Shown here: in pieces, positions 1 through 13,878 of the stretch
How positions within the stretch are numbered: position 1 is the stretch's first letter
How the letters are laid out: every line of letters begins with the position of its first letter
DNA from: Russula earlei
Lineage: Eukaryota; Basidiomycota; Agaricomycetes; Russulales; Russulaceae
Direction: 5' to 3'
NCBI GenBank assembly: GCA_025769875.1
Contig: JAGFNK010000045.1
Location: 120,262-184,261, forward strand
Length of the DNA: 64,000 bases
Translations under genes and position numbers: made by a program
Notes under the pieces: generated by a model
Seen by the model: only the letters and a program-made list of their open reading frames with translations
Database searches by the model: none
Told to the model about the DNA's origin: nothing

Positions 1-1
1 T

Positions 2-491
2 GATTGCGTTGGCCCTATCATCCAGGAAACTGTTGAGATCCTTGCCGAGCTCATCAATTCGCTTCGCCTGTCAAGCCTCTCCGGTTGTGGCTGCACTGGG
101 GGCGAGATTGTCGAGCTTCTCGCTATCACTCTTAAGGTCGCCATGACCTCATTCCTCAGGTTTCTCGTACGCTCACGTTTTAGTGCAATAGATCATCCTC
201 GACCCTCTTCGCATTGTGTATGTGTCATATCCCAACCTGATATTTCTCCTTGGTAGCCTCGTGTGAGTTATCTTTCACCCAAGTCAATGTCTGCGAACGC
301 TTATGAATTATCTATGCAGTACTCTCGTTGTCGAACTCGTTCAGGTGACTCTTGCGCTCGTTGGTGGGCTCGTAGGGGAACTTGTTTTCTTCCTCATTGG
401 CAATGGTTGCGCAGGGATCATCCTTGAGCTGAAGCTCGGCGCTATTGTCCACGTCCTGGGTCTCGGTGGACTCTTGGGGCATCTTTTGTGA
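2..491 (+). CDS. Hydrophobic protein of unknown function, 3' part of gene
   Basis: The gene is cut by the left window edge. I read two exons, 2-159 and 320-491, joined across a 160-nt intron (donor GTTTCT, acceptor ATGCAG). The join is in phase and ends at a TGA. The visible 110 or so residues are mostly Leu, Val, Ile, Gly and Ala, with a Cys-Gly-Cys segment near the start and long hydrophobic stretches such as VTLALVGGLVGELVFFLIG. This composition suggests membrane helices or a secreted hydrophobic protein. I do not recognise a named family. The start codon and any signal peptide lie outside the window, and the intron donor is not the strongest fungal consensus, so the exon join is a best estimate. 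Confidence 0.5.
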
Positions 492-1418
492 TCCCACAGC
501 ATTCGGACTATTCATACCCCCGTTCTTTTCTTTTAGACAAGGACAGCATACCCGCATTTTTCCATTTCATTCACTTACATTTTAATAACGCCGAAATGCC
601 GGCCCTTCCCTCGGTTCTGTCTGTCTTACGCCACGTCACCAGATGTTGCCCCGATATTTGACACACGTCGCCTCACAATGGGTGTGCCTAGCGGCTTTTG
701 AATTCATTGAAACGATGATGAGTATGTTCACTCCAGTCAGTTGGGTACTGTAAATGACACTGACTGCCTGCAAACTCGTCTGCTCCCTTTAACTGCAATG
801 CAACACATTATTGGCGTGAGCACGCACTCTATTATATCACGCACAGAGGTGTCTAGGTCTGCGACAGGATGTGGCACTGGCAGACTGCCCATGTGCGGAC
901 TGCCACTGGCAAACCCTCTCGGTGGGTTAGTTCTCATCAGGATTCAACATATACTCAAACTCGTAGACGGATTCTACAACCTATAATTTGCTCAGACTTG
1001 GACGGCACGTGGGACATTGTCGTGTTTCTTTGTTGATACCGTAGTCAATGCGTGGACCCGAGTGCGTAGCCCAAAGCTATCAGAGAAACGGGCGGGTCTA
1101 CGTATGAGTGGGAGCCCGATTACATCCGGGTATGTATTACGAGATACGAGAAACCAAAGGGGAATAAAGTTTAATGATGCTGTACTGCTTTGGCAACGTG
1201 CGAAATCCTCTACGAGTGTTTCTAGCCAGCCAGCCATCCACCATCTACCCCAGCCAGCGGTGCGAGTCCTTCCCAGATAGATAGATGGCCGACGACGAAA
1301 GCAAAGGAAAAAAGAAAAACGCAACGCAGATGAGATAGGTCGTATCGGCCACCACGTTGCAGGGACTCTTACGTCAACGGCCGAATGACAAAATCGTCGT
1401 CGTCGTCCCGTCTTTCGT
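492..1418. other. Intergenic region between two convergent genes
   Basis: This stretch lies between the 3' ends of the hydrophobic-protein gene and pmr1. Short open frames occur on both strands, but none shows a recognisable domain, a start context or splice structure. I see no RNA gene or repeat here. Confidence 0.5.
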
Positions 1419-5134
<3,716 letters not shown>

Positions 5135-7167
5135 CGGGCTGTGTGGTCGCTATAGTGAGAAGGCCCAGAATGAGGACGGTAGACAAGAATCGACGTACTC
5201 TTGTGGGACAGCTGTGAGGGAAAATCTCGCTTGGGCGCTTCGACGATGCGTCCTCGTTTGCGTTTGTTGCGTCCGGGCCGGGGTGCACATCCCACCCCCA
5301 CCCAGGCAGGATCTGATTTATTTGTTGATTCATATCATTCCTCGATTGATGAGCCCGAGTCTCGGCCGAGTTGTCTCAACCTTTGAACACTAACTCACTG
5401 CGACGCAAACTGCGGCAGGTTTCTTTCCAAGTCCACATTCAGTTTTCCCCATGGTAGCTGCCTCATTGCAAAACCTTGGGTTAACAAAGATGTCTTGTGA
5501 AGGCTACAACGCCCCACATAACATCCTTCTACGAACACAGTGGCGGTTCTGACCCCTGCCTCGACTCCCTGATGTTGTCTGCTTGACGTGTCGTCGTTGG
5601 ACGCCAGGGTCGGGGTGGCTGGTGCCACATAGCCAGCTTCCCTCGTTGCGCTGCTCTTTGTGACCGCAAGTCATGTCTGGTGACAGCTACTCCTTCTCTT
5701 CGGTCGTCGACGGTGATCAGGTCAGTCGAAGCGGTGTCGTCCGCGTCGCAATCACGGTTCCTAACACCCTCCGTCCCTTCCCCGCCCCGACTCCCCCCGC
5801 ACCTATGCCCCACCTCTTTATCTCACTCGCGTGTTCGGAAGACCTGCTCGTGCTAAACGCTGATCGCCGCCCCGCACAGCGCCTCGATTTCTCACGCCAG
5901 CGAGCTTTTTGAGAATCTTCTATTATGATTGTCGTGGCCCCTCTGCGCTATGCGCCACGCGTATTTTATCTCCTCGCGGAGGACTTGGTGCTGTTTTTGC
6001 ATCAGCCCGCTCATTCAGATTGTTGTTCTGAGTCTGAGGCAGTTTCCGGCACGTGCACTGCAATTATTCATTGGCGCTCTGGCCACTACAACAACCTGGG
6101 CGTTCAGAAGTGGTTTGTTTCTATGATACCCACTTCTGGCCAGCTTCACGTCTTATTTTCTTGCCGCTGTGGTCTGCCTCAACGTGGATCCAGTCTGTCT
6201 TTTCTCTCGGGTGGTCTGGTCATCGAGACCGATTCGAAGGGGCATTCGGCACATAGCACAAAGTCCAGTGTGCTTGGACAATCATTGCCGATCTCGTTTT
6301 AATCCCAGCTATCTATAGCTCTCGTTCCCACCGTGTGATCAAACATTGTTTACTTCTGCATCTTTTTGAGCCGGCTCACACTAGAAACTTCATTATTTCT
6401 GACGGGCGCCATAGGGTTATCAGTTCGACTGAATCCACTAAAGGTTGTGCGGAAGGCGTATCATGGAAGCAGAGCACTAGGGAGTTCTGTAACGGTGTAT
6501 TGTCCAAGTCACCAACCTTATATTATTTCCGTAGTCGATTATCAGAACCACATAGTCTTTTCAAAGGACTACTGCATTTGCAATGGCCCTGCAACTCACT
6601 TGATGGAAGGCAAATGATGTACCGACAAGATACCGCATCAAGTAGATTAGAAGCCGGCTACGGATTCAATCGAGGGGATGGTGCCCCGCCGCCAGCGGTT
6701 CAAGGCTGTGTCGTAGGAAGGGACCTTCGCGTGCCCGCAGCCCCCTGTTGGGCGTCAATGTGCGCCTCCGCAGCCCCGCCCAGCTTCTACTCACCTACGG
6801 GCTCGGCTCGATTTGGCTGGCCGTCACGCGGGCGTCCGTCGTTGGGGTTGTTTTTGGGGCGTGGGAAAGGGGCCTTCGCGCGCAGCCCGCAGCCTCCGTG
6901 GACGTCAATGCGCGTCCGCAGCCTCGCTTCTATGAATCATCTCATTACGCCTTTCACCAAGCCCTTTATTTTCTTCCTGATGACTTGCGGCTTCGGACAA
7001 TCTACTACGGATACAAGATAAACCAGGACTTGGGCGATGCTCATTATACAAACACCTTCGTACTCGGCTGGCGCTGCGGACGCGCGGATTGGTATTTTCC
7101 ATGCCCCCCGAACTGCGGCCTTGACCCCTGGCGCTTGCGGGACCGCCAATTCCACGAGAGAGGGCTT
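5135..7167. other. About 2 kb without a supportable gene
   Basis: The first few hundred bases upstream of the pmr1 start should hold its promoter, but no clear TATA element is seen. Around 5673-5930 and 6053-6300 there are short plus-strand frames with hydrophobic runs that could be remains of an intron-containing gene, but no join gives a recognisable domain. A diverged direct repeat lies at 6714-6932. I call nothing else here. Confidence 0.4.
6714..6932. repeat. Diverged tandem duplication, about 145-bp period
   Basis: The segment near 6714-6790 (containing CCTTCGCG, CGCAGCC, GTCAATG and CGCAGCC before CTTCTA) recurs near 6860-6932 with the same order of words and small differences. The intervening sequence is not obviously repeated, so this is a partial or decayed duplication in non-coding DNA. 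Confidence 0.6.
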
Positions 7168-7274
7168 GACGTGAGAGCGGCGCTTGCTTCAGCAGCAATT
7201 GCAAGTCATGAGACTTAGAAGCCTTCTAGTGTTTTGCTGATATGCGATTATGCCCCTGGCCAGGTATAAAAGCG
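7168..7274 (+). promoter_or_regulatory. Core promoter of IFI6-like gene 1 (TATA box at 7265)
   Basis: TATAAAA at 7265-7271 sits about 170 nt before the start codon, inside the block GCCCCTGGCCAGGTATAAAA. Further upstream, GTGAGAGCGGCGCT at 7171 matches the promoter of gene 3. In gene 3 the two blocks lie almost side by side, while here about 60 nt separate them. Confidence 0.65.
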
Positions 7275-7355
7275 TCACAGCGAGGCAGTCAGACGAACAT
7301 CTTAAATTTCAACCTTCTCTCCCTCCAAGTAATTATTTGTCCTTCATCTGAACGT

Positions 7356-7396
7356 CCTCCTCTCCATCCTCCTCTCCATCCTCCTCTCCATCCTCC
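7356..7396 (+). repeat. 12-bp pyrimidine microsatellite in the 5' leader
   Basis: The unit CCTCCTCTCCAT is repeated three times plus a partial fourth, between the TATA box and start codon of IFI6-like gene 1. It is a pyrimidine-rich leader of the kind common in strongly expressed fungal genes. The matching leader of gene 3 lacks the expansion. Confidence 0.85.
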
Positions 7397-7442
7397 CAAT
7401 AACGAAGCATCCTACCCTCTTGTCGTCTTTCTCCTGCTTCAA

Positions 7443-7881
7443 ATGATTCGTAAGTACCGGTCCCACAAAGGCGCTCGCCTACCAGCTCGCGAAGGAGTTT
7501 GTGCTCAACGCTTTTGTACAACCTAGCCTTGATAATTATAGTATTCTGCGCCATCGGCACGACCGCGGGCGTCTTGTTGGCACCCGTCGTGCTCTCTGCC
7601 GCTCTAGGCGCGATTGGCTTCAGTGCTACTGGACCCGTCGCCGGTAAGTTGAACCAACCCACCGATCAACCGGTGACACTGCACGAAGCACTTTTGAACC
7701 ATTAGGCTCGATGGCAGCTGGCATGCAAGCTGGTATCGGTAATATCGCAGCAGGAAGTGCGTTCGCAGCGGCCCAGAGCGTAACCATGGGCGGAGTGATG
7801 GCTTCAGTCGTTTCGGTTTTCGGAGGAGTTTTCGGTGCTGCAACCGCCGCCGCCGCCGCCGCCGCATTCATCCGAACCTAG
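7443..7881 (+). CDS. IFI6/IFI27 (ISG12)-like small hydrophobic protein, copy 1
   Basis: Three exons, 7443-7449, 7527-7643 and 7706-7881, give 99 residues ending in TAG. The first exon is only 7 nt (ATGATTC). The protein has the two Gly/Ala-rich hydrophobic blocks of the interferon-inducible 6-16/27 family: LAPVVLSAALGAIGFSATGP, then SMAAGMQAGIGNIAAGSAFA. The C-terminus carries an alanine run encoded by a GCC repeat. Animal members are mitochondrial or nuclear-envelope membrane proteins linked to apoptosis and antiviral responses. The fungal role is unknown and I infer only a small membrane protein. It is the first of three same-strand copies and has its own TATA promoter. The donor GTAAGT and both acceptors line up with copy 3. 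Confidence 0.82.
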
Positions 7882-8622
7882 GGTTTTCCTCGACGGTATC
7901 ACATGTCTTCGATGTCCTCACGAGCATTGATACGCTGTATCCTTGTCTATTTACTTGTAACACTTCTGTCCTTTTATCCCTGTCCTTACATCTTACTAGC
8001 CCAGTAGTAGTCTAAACGTGACTAGTGCTTGTCATGGTATTTGACTACATATGTCATATATCAAAGTATCCCTCATTCGTTGTCAAAGTTTCACAATGTG
8101 TACACTCTCGTTTCGTCTTCCGAACAGTGTATCTGTGGATTCTCCCTCTGATCCCGTCCCTCTGCTTGACCTATCTTCTCAGACTGGGACGTGTGCTCTA
8201 GTGAACCAGGATACTGGATCAGTGAAAATAGGACTACTAGTACTAGTAAGGCACTATTTCTAGGAATTCTGTTTGCATTGACCCGTTGCATTAACCTATT
8301 CTCTATCATCATGTATGATCGAATCGCCCCTAAGGGCCCTACTCATGCCGCTCGTCACTTGCCCCTAACGCAACGCCTGTTTCAGATAGCAGGTAGGTAG
8401 CATGGCCTCGACCCATATCAGATCATCCCAATAATAGAAGTTTATCTGCGGACGAGCTCTCTGATCTTTCAAACCATTCGACCTCGACCTGAGAATAGAA
8501 TAGCTGCCACTGACGATTCAGCCCTCCTCAAGTGCTTCGTTGACCTCTTTCGCTTGAACCTCCATCATTCAAGTGTCTTGACTACAGTTCGCCTTCACTT
8601 ACCAACCTACTCTTACTTTCCA
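7882..8622. other. Intergenic region between IFI6-like genes 1 and 2
   Basis: It holds the 3' flank of gene 1 and the upstream region of gene 2. No TATA block like those of genes 1 and 3 is recognisable before gene 2, and no open frame is convincing. Confidence 0.4.
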
Positions 8623-9364
8623 ATGGATGGTAAGTAAAGGTGCCACATTGGCGCCTTCAGATCGGTAGCTCGTTCAAAGGGCCCGTGCTCAACACTTTTG
8701 TCGCAACTAAGCCGGGTACCTGCTGCTGCTGTAGGTGCCGTTGTTGGCGTCGCCTTGACGCCCATCGTGGCCCCTATCCTACTCGGTGCGATTGGTTTCG
8801 GCGCAGCGGGCCCCGTCGCCGGTGGGTTCGCCACACAGACCTCTAGTTACTCGGTGTCCGACCTCTTGGAACTATTAGGCTCTATAGCAGCCGGGTTGCA
8901 AGCTGGTATCGGTAATATCGTAGCTGGAGGTGCGTTCGCAGTGGCTCAGAGCATAGCTATGGGTGGAGCAATTCCCACAGTTATCGCAGCCGTGGACGCA
9001 GGTGTAGGCGCGGCGGCGGCGGCTGCAGCAGCAGATGCAGGCGATGATGGAGATGACGCGGCGGAGGCATCCGGAGCAAGCGTGGCCGCTACGGACGGGA
9101 CTGATTCTGCTCCGGGTAGTGCCGCCGCGTCTGATGCTGGTGTGAGACGTGCAGACGCGACCAGCAGAGGTGCGACTGGTTCAGACGCAACTGGTGTGGT
9201 GGCGGCCGCAGCTGGCGCCACAGCGGTTGGCGCTGGCGTTCATAGAGTCGGTCCCGACCGTTGCCGCAAGTGTAAACGCAGGCGTAGGCGTTGCTGATGG
9301 CATCGCTAGCATAGGCTCCAGCATCGCTGCCGTGTTCCGATACCAGGCCGGTCACCGTCCTTAG
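8623..9364 (+). CDS. IFI6/IFI27-like protein with long Ala-rich tail, copy 2
   Basis: Preferred exons are 8623-8629, 8735-8821, 8879-9193 and 9246-9364, 528 nt or 175 residues. The core reads GAIGFGAAGPVAG then SIAAGLQAGIGNIVAGGAFA, as in copies 1 and 3, with the same 7-nt first exon and the same intron phases. After the core comes a roughly 100-residue extension rich in Ala, Asp, Gly and Ser, containing a seven-alanine run, which the other copies lack. The last intron (9194-9245, 52 nt) is inferred because exon 4 then reads VPTVAASVNAGVG, an echo of IPTVIAAVDAGVG earlier in the protein. If that intron is retained, the frame instead ends at 9297 in a Cys/Arg-rich tail. The function is unknown beyond family membership. 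Confidence 0.72.
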
Positions 9365-10201
9365 GAAATAATAGTGAACCATGGAGGCGCTCGAGTTGTA
9401 ATCCTTACTATGTTTTGCATGTCTAGCTTGTATCGAATTGAATATTTTGCGTCGTCTGGGGTCACGTCGATGGTTACCTGGCCTACAGTTGTTGTTGACA
9501 CGATGCCGAGACCCGTGGAATCAGGTATGTATCTGTTCTTTCATCGTGTCAGTGTTGATGATTGCGAGTATCAGAACGTTTGGTTTAGTCGTTGAAGAGG
9601 CTGGCCTTTCTAACTCAGTTGCACCCCATGAGTATAGTACTGGTATTGGCTGAAAAGCTGGCATTGCAGGCGCACGGATGGAGGGAGGACGTGGCGGTTC
9701 AAACGTTCAAGAGCCCTCGATTCGGCAACAATCTGATGTTCGTCGTTGGGGCCCCCCGGCCCGGTCCGGGTGCTCGAAGAGGCAGGCGTCCTGCCAGCAC
9801 AGGCTCGTGCATTCATCGCAGACATTGCGGCTTTGATCACAAGAGTTGTTCTAGTCGGCTCAGGCCTCAAGGCGCCCATGAATGGTGAATGGCTGTTAAA
9901 GCCCTGCAGAGTCAGCGGGCTACTTTGGGCGGTCGTGTCGAACCCAAACGGACATGGAATCGAGAACTGACAAGAAACGTCAACCGGATCGTTCATATCG
10001 TGTCCTTACGTGTCCTTGCCGCGTGTCTTTGTCGTGCCCACTGGCATTGAACCTGGTCGGACTATCTTGTCTGACTGTGTACTGCACATGTCGAACGTTC
10101 GTGGACAACTTCGCTAGATCTTGGTTCCTCTCTTTTCAAAATTAAATGGGATGGTTCATTCGCCGGCCTATTCGATCGATAAGGCTCGGGAGAAGAAGGC
10201 T
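9365..10201. other. Intergenic region between IFI6-like genes 2 and 3
   Basis: Short overlapping frames occur on both strands around 9600-9990, with no domain and no plausible splice structure. Nothing else is recognised. Confidence 0.4.
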
Positions 10202-10250
10202 CGTCGTGAGAGCGGCGCTCGATCACGCCCCTAGCCAGGTATAAAAACGA
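10202..10250 (+). promoter_or_regulatory. Core promoter of IFI6-like gene 3 (TATA box at 10240)
   Basis: GTGAGAGCGGCGCT is followed closely by CGCCCCTAGCCAGGTATAAAA. The same two blocks precede gene 1. The TATA box is about 160 nt upstream of the start codon, as in gene 1. Confidence 0.65.
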
Positions 10251-10403
10251 TGGCGATTCGAAGGTGAGCTTACTTCCTCTCTCCCACCATCCTCAGCACT
10301 CGCCAAGTAATTTTTGCCCTTCAACCTCTTTCATCTGAACGCCTTCCTCACCCTCCCAGTAACGAAGCACCCCCCCCCTCTTGCCGTCTGTCCCCTGCTC
10401 CAA

Positions 10404-10825
10404 ATGGGTCGTAAGTACCGGTGCCACAAAGGCGCCTGCTTACCAGTTCGCGAAGGGTTGGTGCTCATGCACACTCTAGTCTTGACAGCTATAGCACTCG
10501 GCACCGTCGGCACGACCGCTGGCGTCTTCTTGGCACCTGTCGTGCTCACCGCCGGTCTAGGCGTGATTGGCTTCAGCGCTGCTGGTCCCGTCGCCGGTCA
10601 GTTGAACTAATCCGCTGACCAACCGGTAACACTGCACTTAGCGCTGATGAACTATTAGGCTCGATAGCAGCCGGTTTGCAAGCTGGTATCGGCAACGTTG
10701 CAGCTGGAAGTCTGTTCGCAGCGGCCCAGAGCGTAGCCATGGGTGGAGCGATGTCCTCAGTCGTCACGGCTGTCGGAGGACTAGGTGGCGCAGGCGTTGC
10801 CGCTGTCGCCGCTGCCGTCATCTGA
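10404..10825 (+). CDS. IFI6/IFI27 (ISG12)-like small hydrophobic protein, copy 3
   Basis: Three exons, 10404-10410, 10480-10596 and 10659-10825, give 96 residues. The first exon is again 7 nt (ATGGGTC). Family blocks are LAPVVLTAGLGVIGFSAAGP and SIAAGLQAGIGNVAAGSLFA, followed by AQSVAMGG. Exon 2 is 117 nt and intron 2 is 62 nt, exactly as in copy 1, so the two are recent duplicates. The sequence of intron 1 is also conserved between them. It is predicted to be a small membrane protein made almost entirely of Gly/Ala-rich hydrophobic segments. Regulation is probably shared with copy 1 because the promoter blocks match. Biological role in the fungus is unknown. Confidence 0.82.
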
Positions 10826-12507
10826 ATCCGGCATTTTCCTCGACAGCATCGCACGAGCGTTGATGCGATGTTTCGTTGTGTGTCTCGTAACCTTTCATTC
10901 CTTTATCCCTTTCCTTCCACCTAGTCTAAGCGTGACTAGTTTTTTTTTCCTTCGCTTGTAGTTTTGGTATCTGACTAGGTGCAATGTGTTCTTCTGTACA
11001 TCAAAGTAGTCCTCACCCACTTGTTGCAAATTGAATCGTTTGTCAAAGTTTCCTGTGTGCATTATATCCTATCTTTCGTCTTCCGAACATTGTGCCACCG
11101 GGTTATAACTCCTGTTCCTTCCTGGGGTTTTGTTCACCCAATCCTCAACCTAGGCGTGTGCTCCAGTGATCCGCCATACTAGATCAGTAGAAATCTCCGC
11201 TACGCGCTCTGGTCCTATTTTGTCTTGTTCTCTCTGTATCGAATTCGTTGTGGAGTGGGAAGCAAGTTCCAATCGAATGGCCATCTGCGCTCTGGTGTGA
11301 AGCCCTGAGCTTGGCACAGCACCGATGATGAAGGAGTGATCGATGGGGAGCTTCTGGACACAAATCGCGCTGGCATCACGGCCTTGGAGCTCTGCCAGTG
11401 GCGTGCACGTGGCCGCCCAGCTCAGGATCTCCTCCCTCGCGCACCTGTAACTCGGAGTCGGAGAGCAAAAATGCAACGATCGCTCTTACAAATTATGGGC
11501 GAAGCCCGCTTCGCCTATCTTTGTTTGCTGTGGTTGTCGGTCGCGGACTTGGCACTCTTACCATTACACAGCAAATTATAATTGTTTCGCCCAATTTATA
11601 ATTTGCACAACAGTTCTTTCCACCCAGAAGGAGGATCGCTTTTCTGTTGGGAAGATTTTTGTTTCTTGCTCTGATTCGGACCTGGCTCATTTCTTTTCGC
11701 CCTGATTTCATGACAGCGCCCAGAGTTAGTAACCTTGGCTGTGGCTTGTGCAGTGCCGCCTGCATTCCGGTACAGCAATATACTGTATGCATCGGTTGCG
11801 GTGCTGCTCCGTTGCCCAAATGCATCCCTTGACTGTAGGCGCCCAAAACCATCTATGTTGTCCCTTTGTGTGACGCGTCCACATCGAGCGTGTGCCTCCT
11901 TCGACGGAGGTGTCCCTCTTTGGACCGGAATCGAACACGGCCAGGTGCTGATGGGCATACGGACCATGTGGCAGCGCTTGATGGAAAGCCCCCACTACCT
12001 ATAAGAGTTCGTTTGGCGAGCAACGATGAGTCGCCGTCACTGGCAGCCACAGGATCACAGCCGACGCTACCTGCTGCTTCAGCTGCAATTCGCAGTGATA
12101 TCCACACTTTTTTCGCGATGCCGAACGAGCACATAAGTCGTTGGTGAATTGACCCTCGAATTTTGGTCCCTTGCCCCACTTCGAACCTTAGTTACTTTGA
12201 ACACCAGACTTGACATCGCTACGATGGGACCTTTCTGCCCCTCCCTGCGCCACAGACAAGAGAATTGAAGGCGACTCCCCTGTGTCCCTAGTTTTGGCTC
12301 CGCATCGGACGCCGACAAACCTTACCAGATACCGCTTCACGGATTGTATTATACGGCAATATAGGCGTGATTGTGGCGCCCCTTGCATCCAGCACCAATC
12401 CTTGCCATGGTGAGCTCTAAGCCCATGTAGATGACAATATCAGTGTCGGCCCTGAGTCTTCCCTTCTCCGTCGGGCGCTAAAAAGGCAATCTTCCCTTCC
12501 CTCAAAG
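10826..12507. other. About 1.7 kb without a supportable gene
   Basis: It contains the 3' flank of copy 3 and scattered short frames on both strands (for example around 11150-11480 and 11600-12000). None has a domain, a family resemblance or a consistent exon structure. It lies between copy 3 and a broken fourth copy, so it may include decayed duplicate sequence. Confidence 0.4.
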
Positions 12508-12731
12508 GTACGATTGCTGCAGGTGTCCAAGAGAGCACGGTGAATGTCGCGGCCGGAAGTGCATTCGCCAAGTCCCAGAGCCTTGCGACGAAGACTGGCG
12601 CTGCAGCTATCGGTGTATCTGAGATTGCAACTGGACTGGAGAGAGAGTCTGGTGGTGTCGCGAATGACCAGCTATTCCGTGTCACGTGTTTGGTCTGGCT
12701 TGATGGGTACAGAGCGACGGCGTCGGTTTAA
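12508..12731 (+). pseudogene. Decayed fourth IFI6/IFI27-like copy, last exon only
   Basis: After an acceptor-like CTCAAAG, the frame reads GTIAAGVQESTVNVAAGSAF, matching the start of exon 3 in the intact copies (SIAAGLQAGIGNVAAGSLFA) in the same phase. Exons 1 and 2 and the first hydrophobic block cannot be found upstream. The C-terminal half has diverged to an unrelated-looking sequence that ends at TAA. A gene fragment left by duplication is the simplest reading. Confidence 0.65.
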
Positions 12732-13878
12732 CTGGCAAGCGAACGTCAAAGGTCACATACATCACACCTTGTAAGGCGGAACCCGCTGCGAACCTTGATC
12801 AAAAATACTGTAGAGGGTTACGTTCGGAGGTCGCCTCGCTGTGCGAACATGGATCGACCGGGCAAAACGGACGATATTATCAAGACCCCTGGTGAGTGTG
12901 GAGTAGGCAGACAACTAGGCGCTGGCCAGGAGTAAGGGTCAGTGAGAGACCGATGGGATGGACGAGGTTCGGTTCGGCGAGAGCGAGAACTAGCTTGAAT
13001 CCAGATTTGTGACGTCACGAATGACACTGATCGCTCGTCGGAAAGCTAATTTGATGACACGGCAAGAACGGATAGATTCAACTTAATATTGGTGACCCAC
13101 CAATCGGACAAATCGGATATCAGTACAAGTTTCAATCTTTACTTTTGTAAGCTGTCCAATTGGTGGGTAACCAATAGTACAGATACAGACCATGTTGAAC
13201 TCGGGTCAGGTCAGTGTGTGAGAAAAAGGTGTCTTATTATGTAATTACGCCGTTCTAGCTAGTCGTGGCTCGCTTCCTCAGCTCAGCTAAATCCCACCCC
13301 ACATCGATGGTATCGGTGTGGAGGGACGAGGGGCGATGAGGGGCCGTGAGGCGCGTGATGCAAGCGCTTGAAGAGGTCTCTATCTCCCATCAACATGCGA
13401 GAAAAACGCACTTTCCATTTCACAAACTTTGCTGTGCATCTCTCCTCATTTTCTCTTCCCTTTTTTTTTTTTCCCGTCACTCACCGCTCATGGGTCCGTC
13501 GGCCGGGAACGGGTCACTCTGTCGTTTTCGTTGGGCAGAATCACACTGGCGGCTACGTAGCCATGAAATACGTCAACGATCCACCTCCGCATACATCACA
13601 AGTGGCTCGTTTACGTCCTATTCCCAGCGCTTTTACTCCTGGAGCTCCATTCTTGGATGCAGTGCCCCAGCTCGCGGGCTGACTGCCTCTTTTCCCAATA
13701 AACTAGGATGTCTTGTTTCATTCGGAGCAGGGGCTGTGCGCCACTTCCCGTCCTTTTGCTCTTATGGCATAGTCCGGGTTCCCACCGTCCCTTTACGGAA
13801 CAAATTCTCAAGAATTCTGTTCTCGAATGTTCGAGTTTGCGGCTCTGCTAGGGTGCCCGGGCACTATAAGAGGCAGTC
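12732..13878. other. Intergenic region upstream of the FAD oxidase
   Basis: It includes a small inverted-repeat element at 13088-13175. A long plus frame at 13346-13921 overlaps the oxidase start in another frame and looks like chance. No clear TATA box lies at a useful distance from the oxidase start codon. Confidence 0.4.
13088..13175. repeat. Inverted repeat with palindromic arms
   Basis: The left arm, 13088-13111, starts with the palindrome ATTGGTG-ACC-CACCAAT and runs into CGGACAA. The right arm, 13152-13175, is its imperfect reverse complement (about 21 of 24 matches). The arms are separated by 40 bp. It could be a hairpin, a tiny MITE or a paired protein-binding site. Confidence 0.7.

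Noticed and set aside
5673..6302. BTB-like or membrane-protein gene near MSGDSYSFSSVVDGDQ and ISHASELFE
   Set aside because: Short suggestive strings only. No combination of GT-AG introns gives a continuous protein with a recognisable domain.
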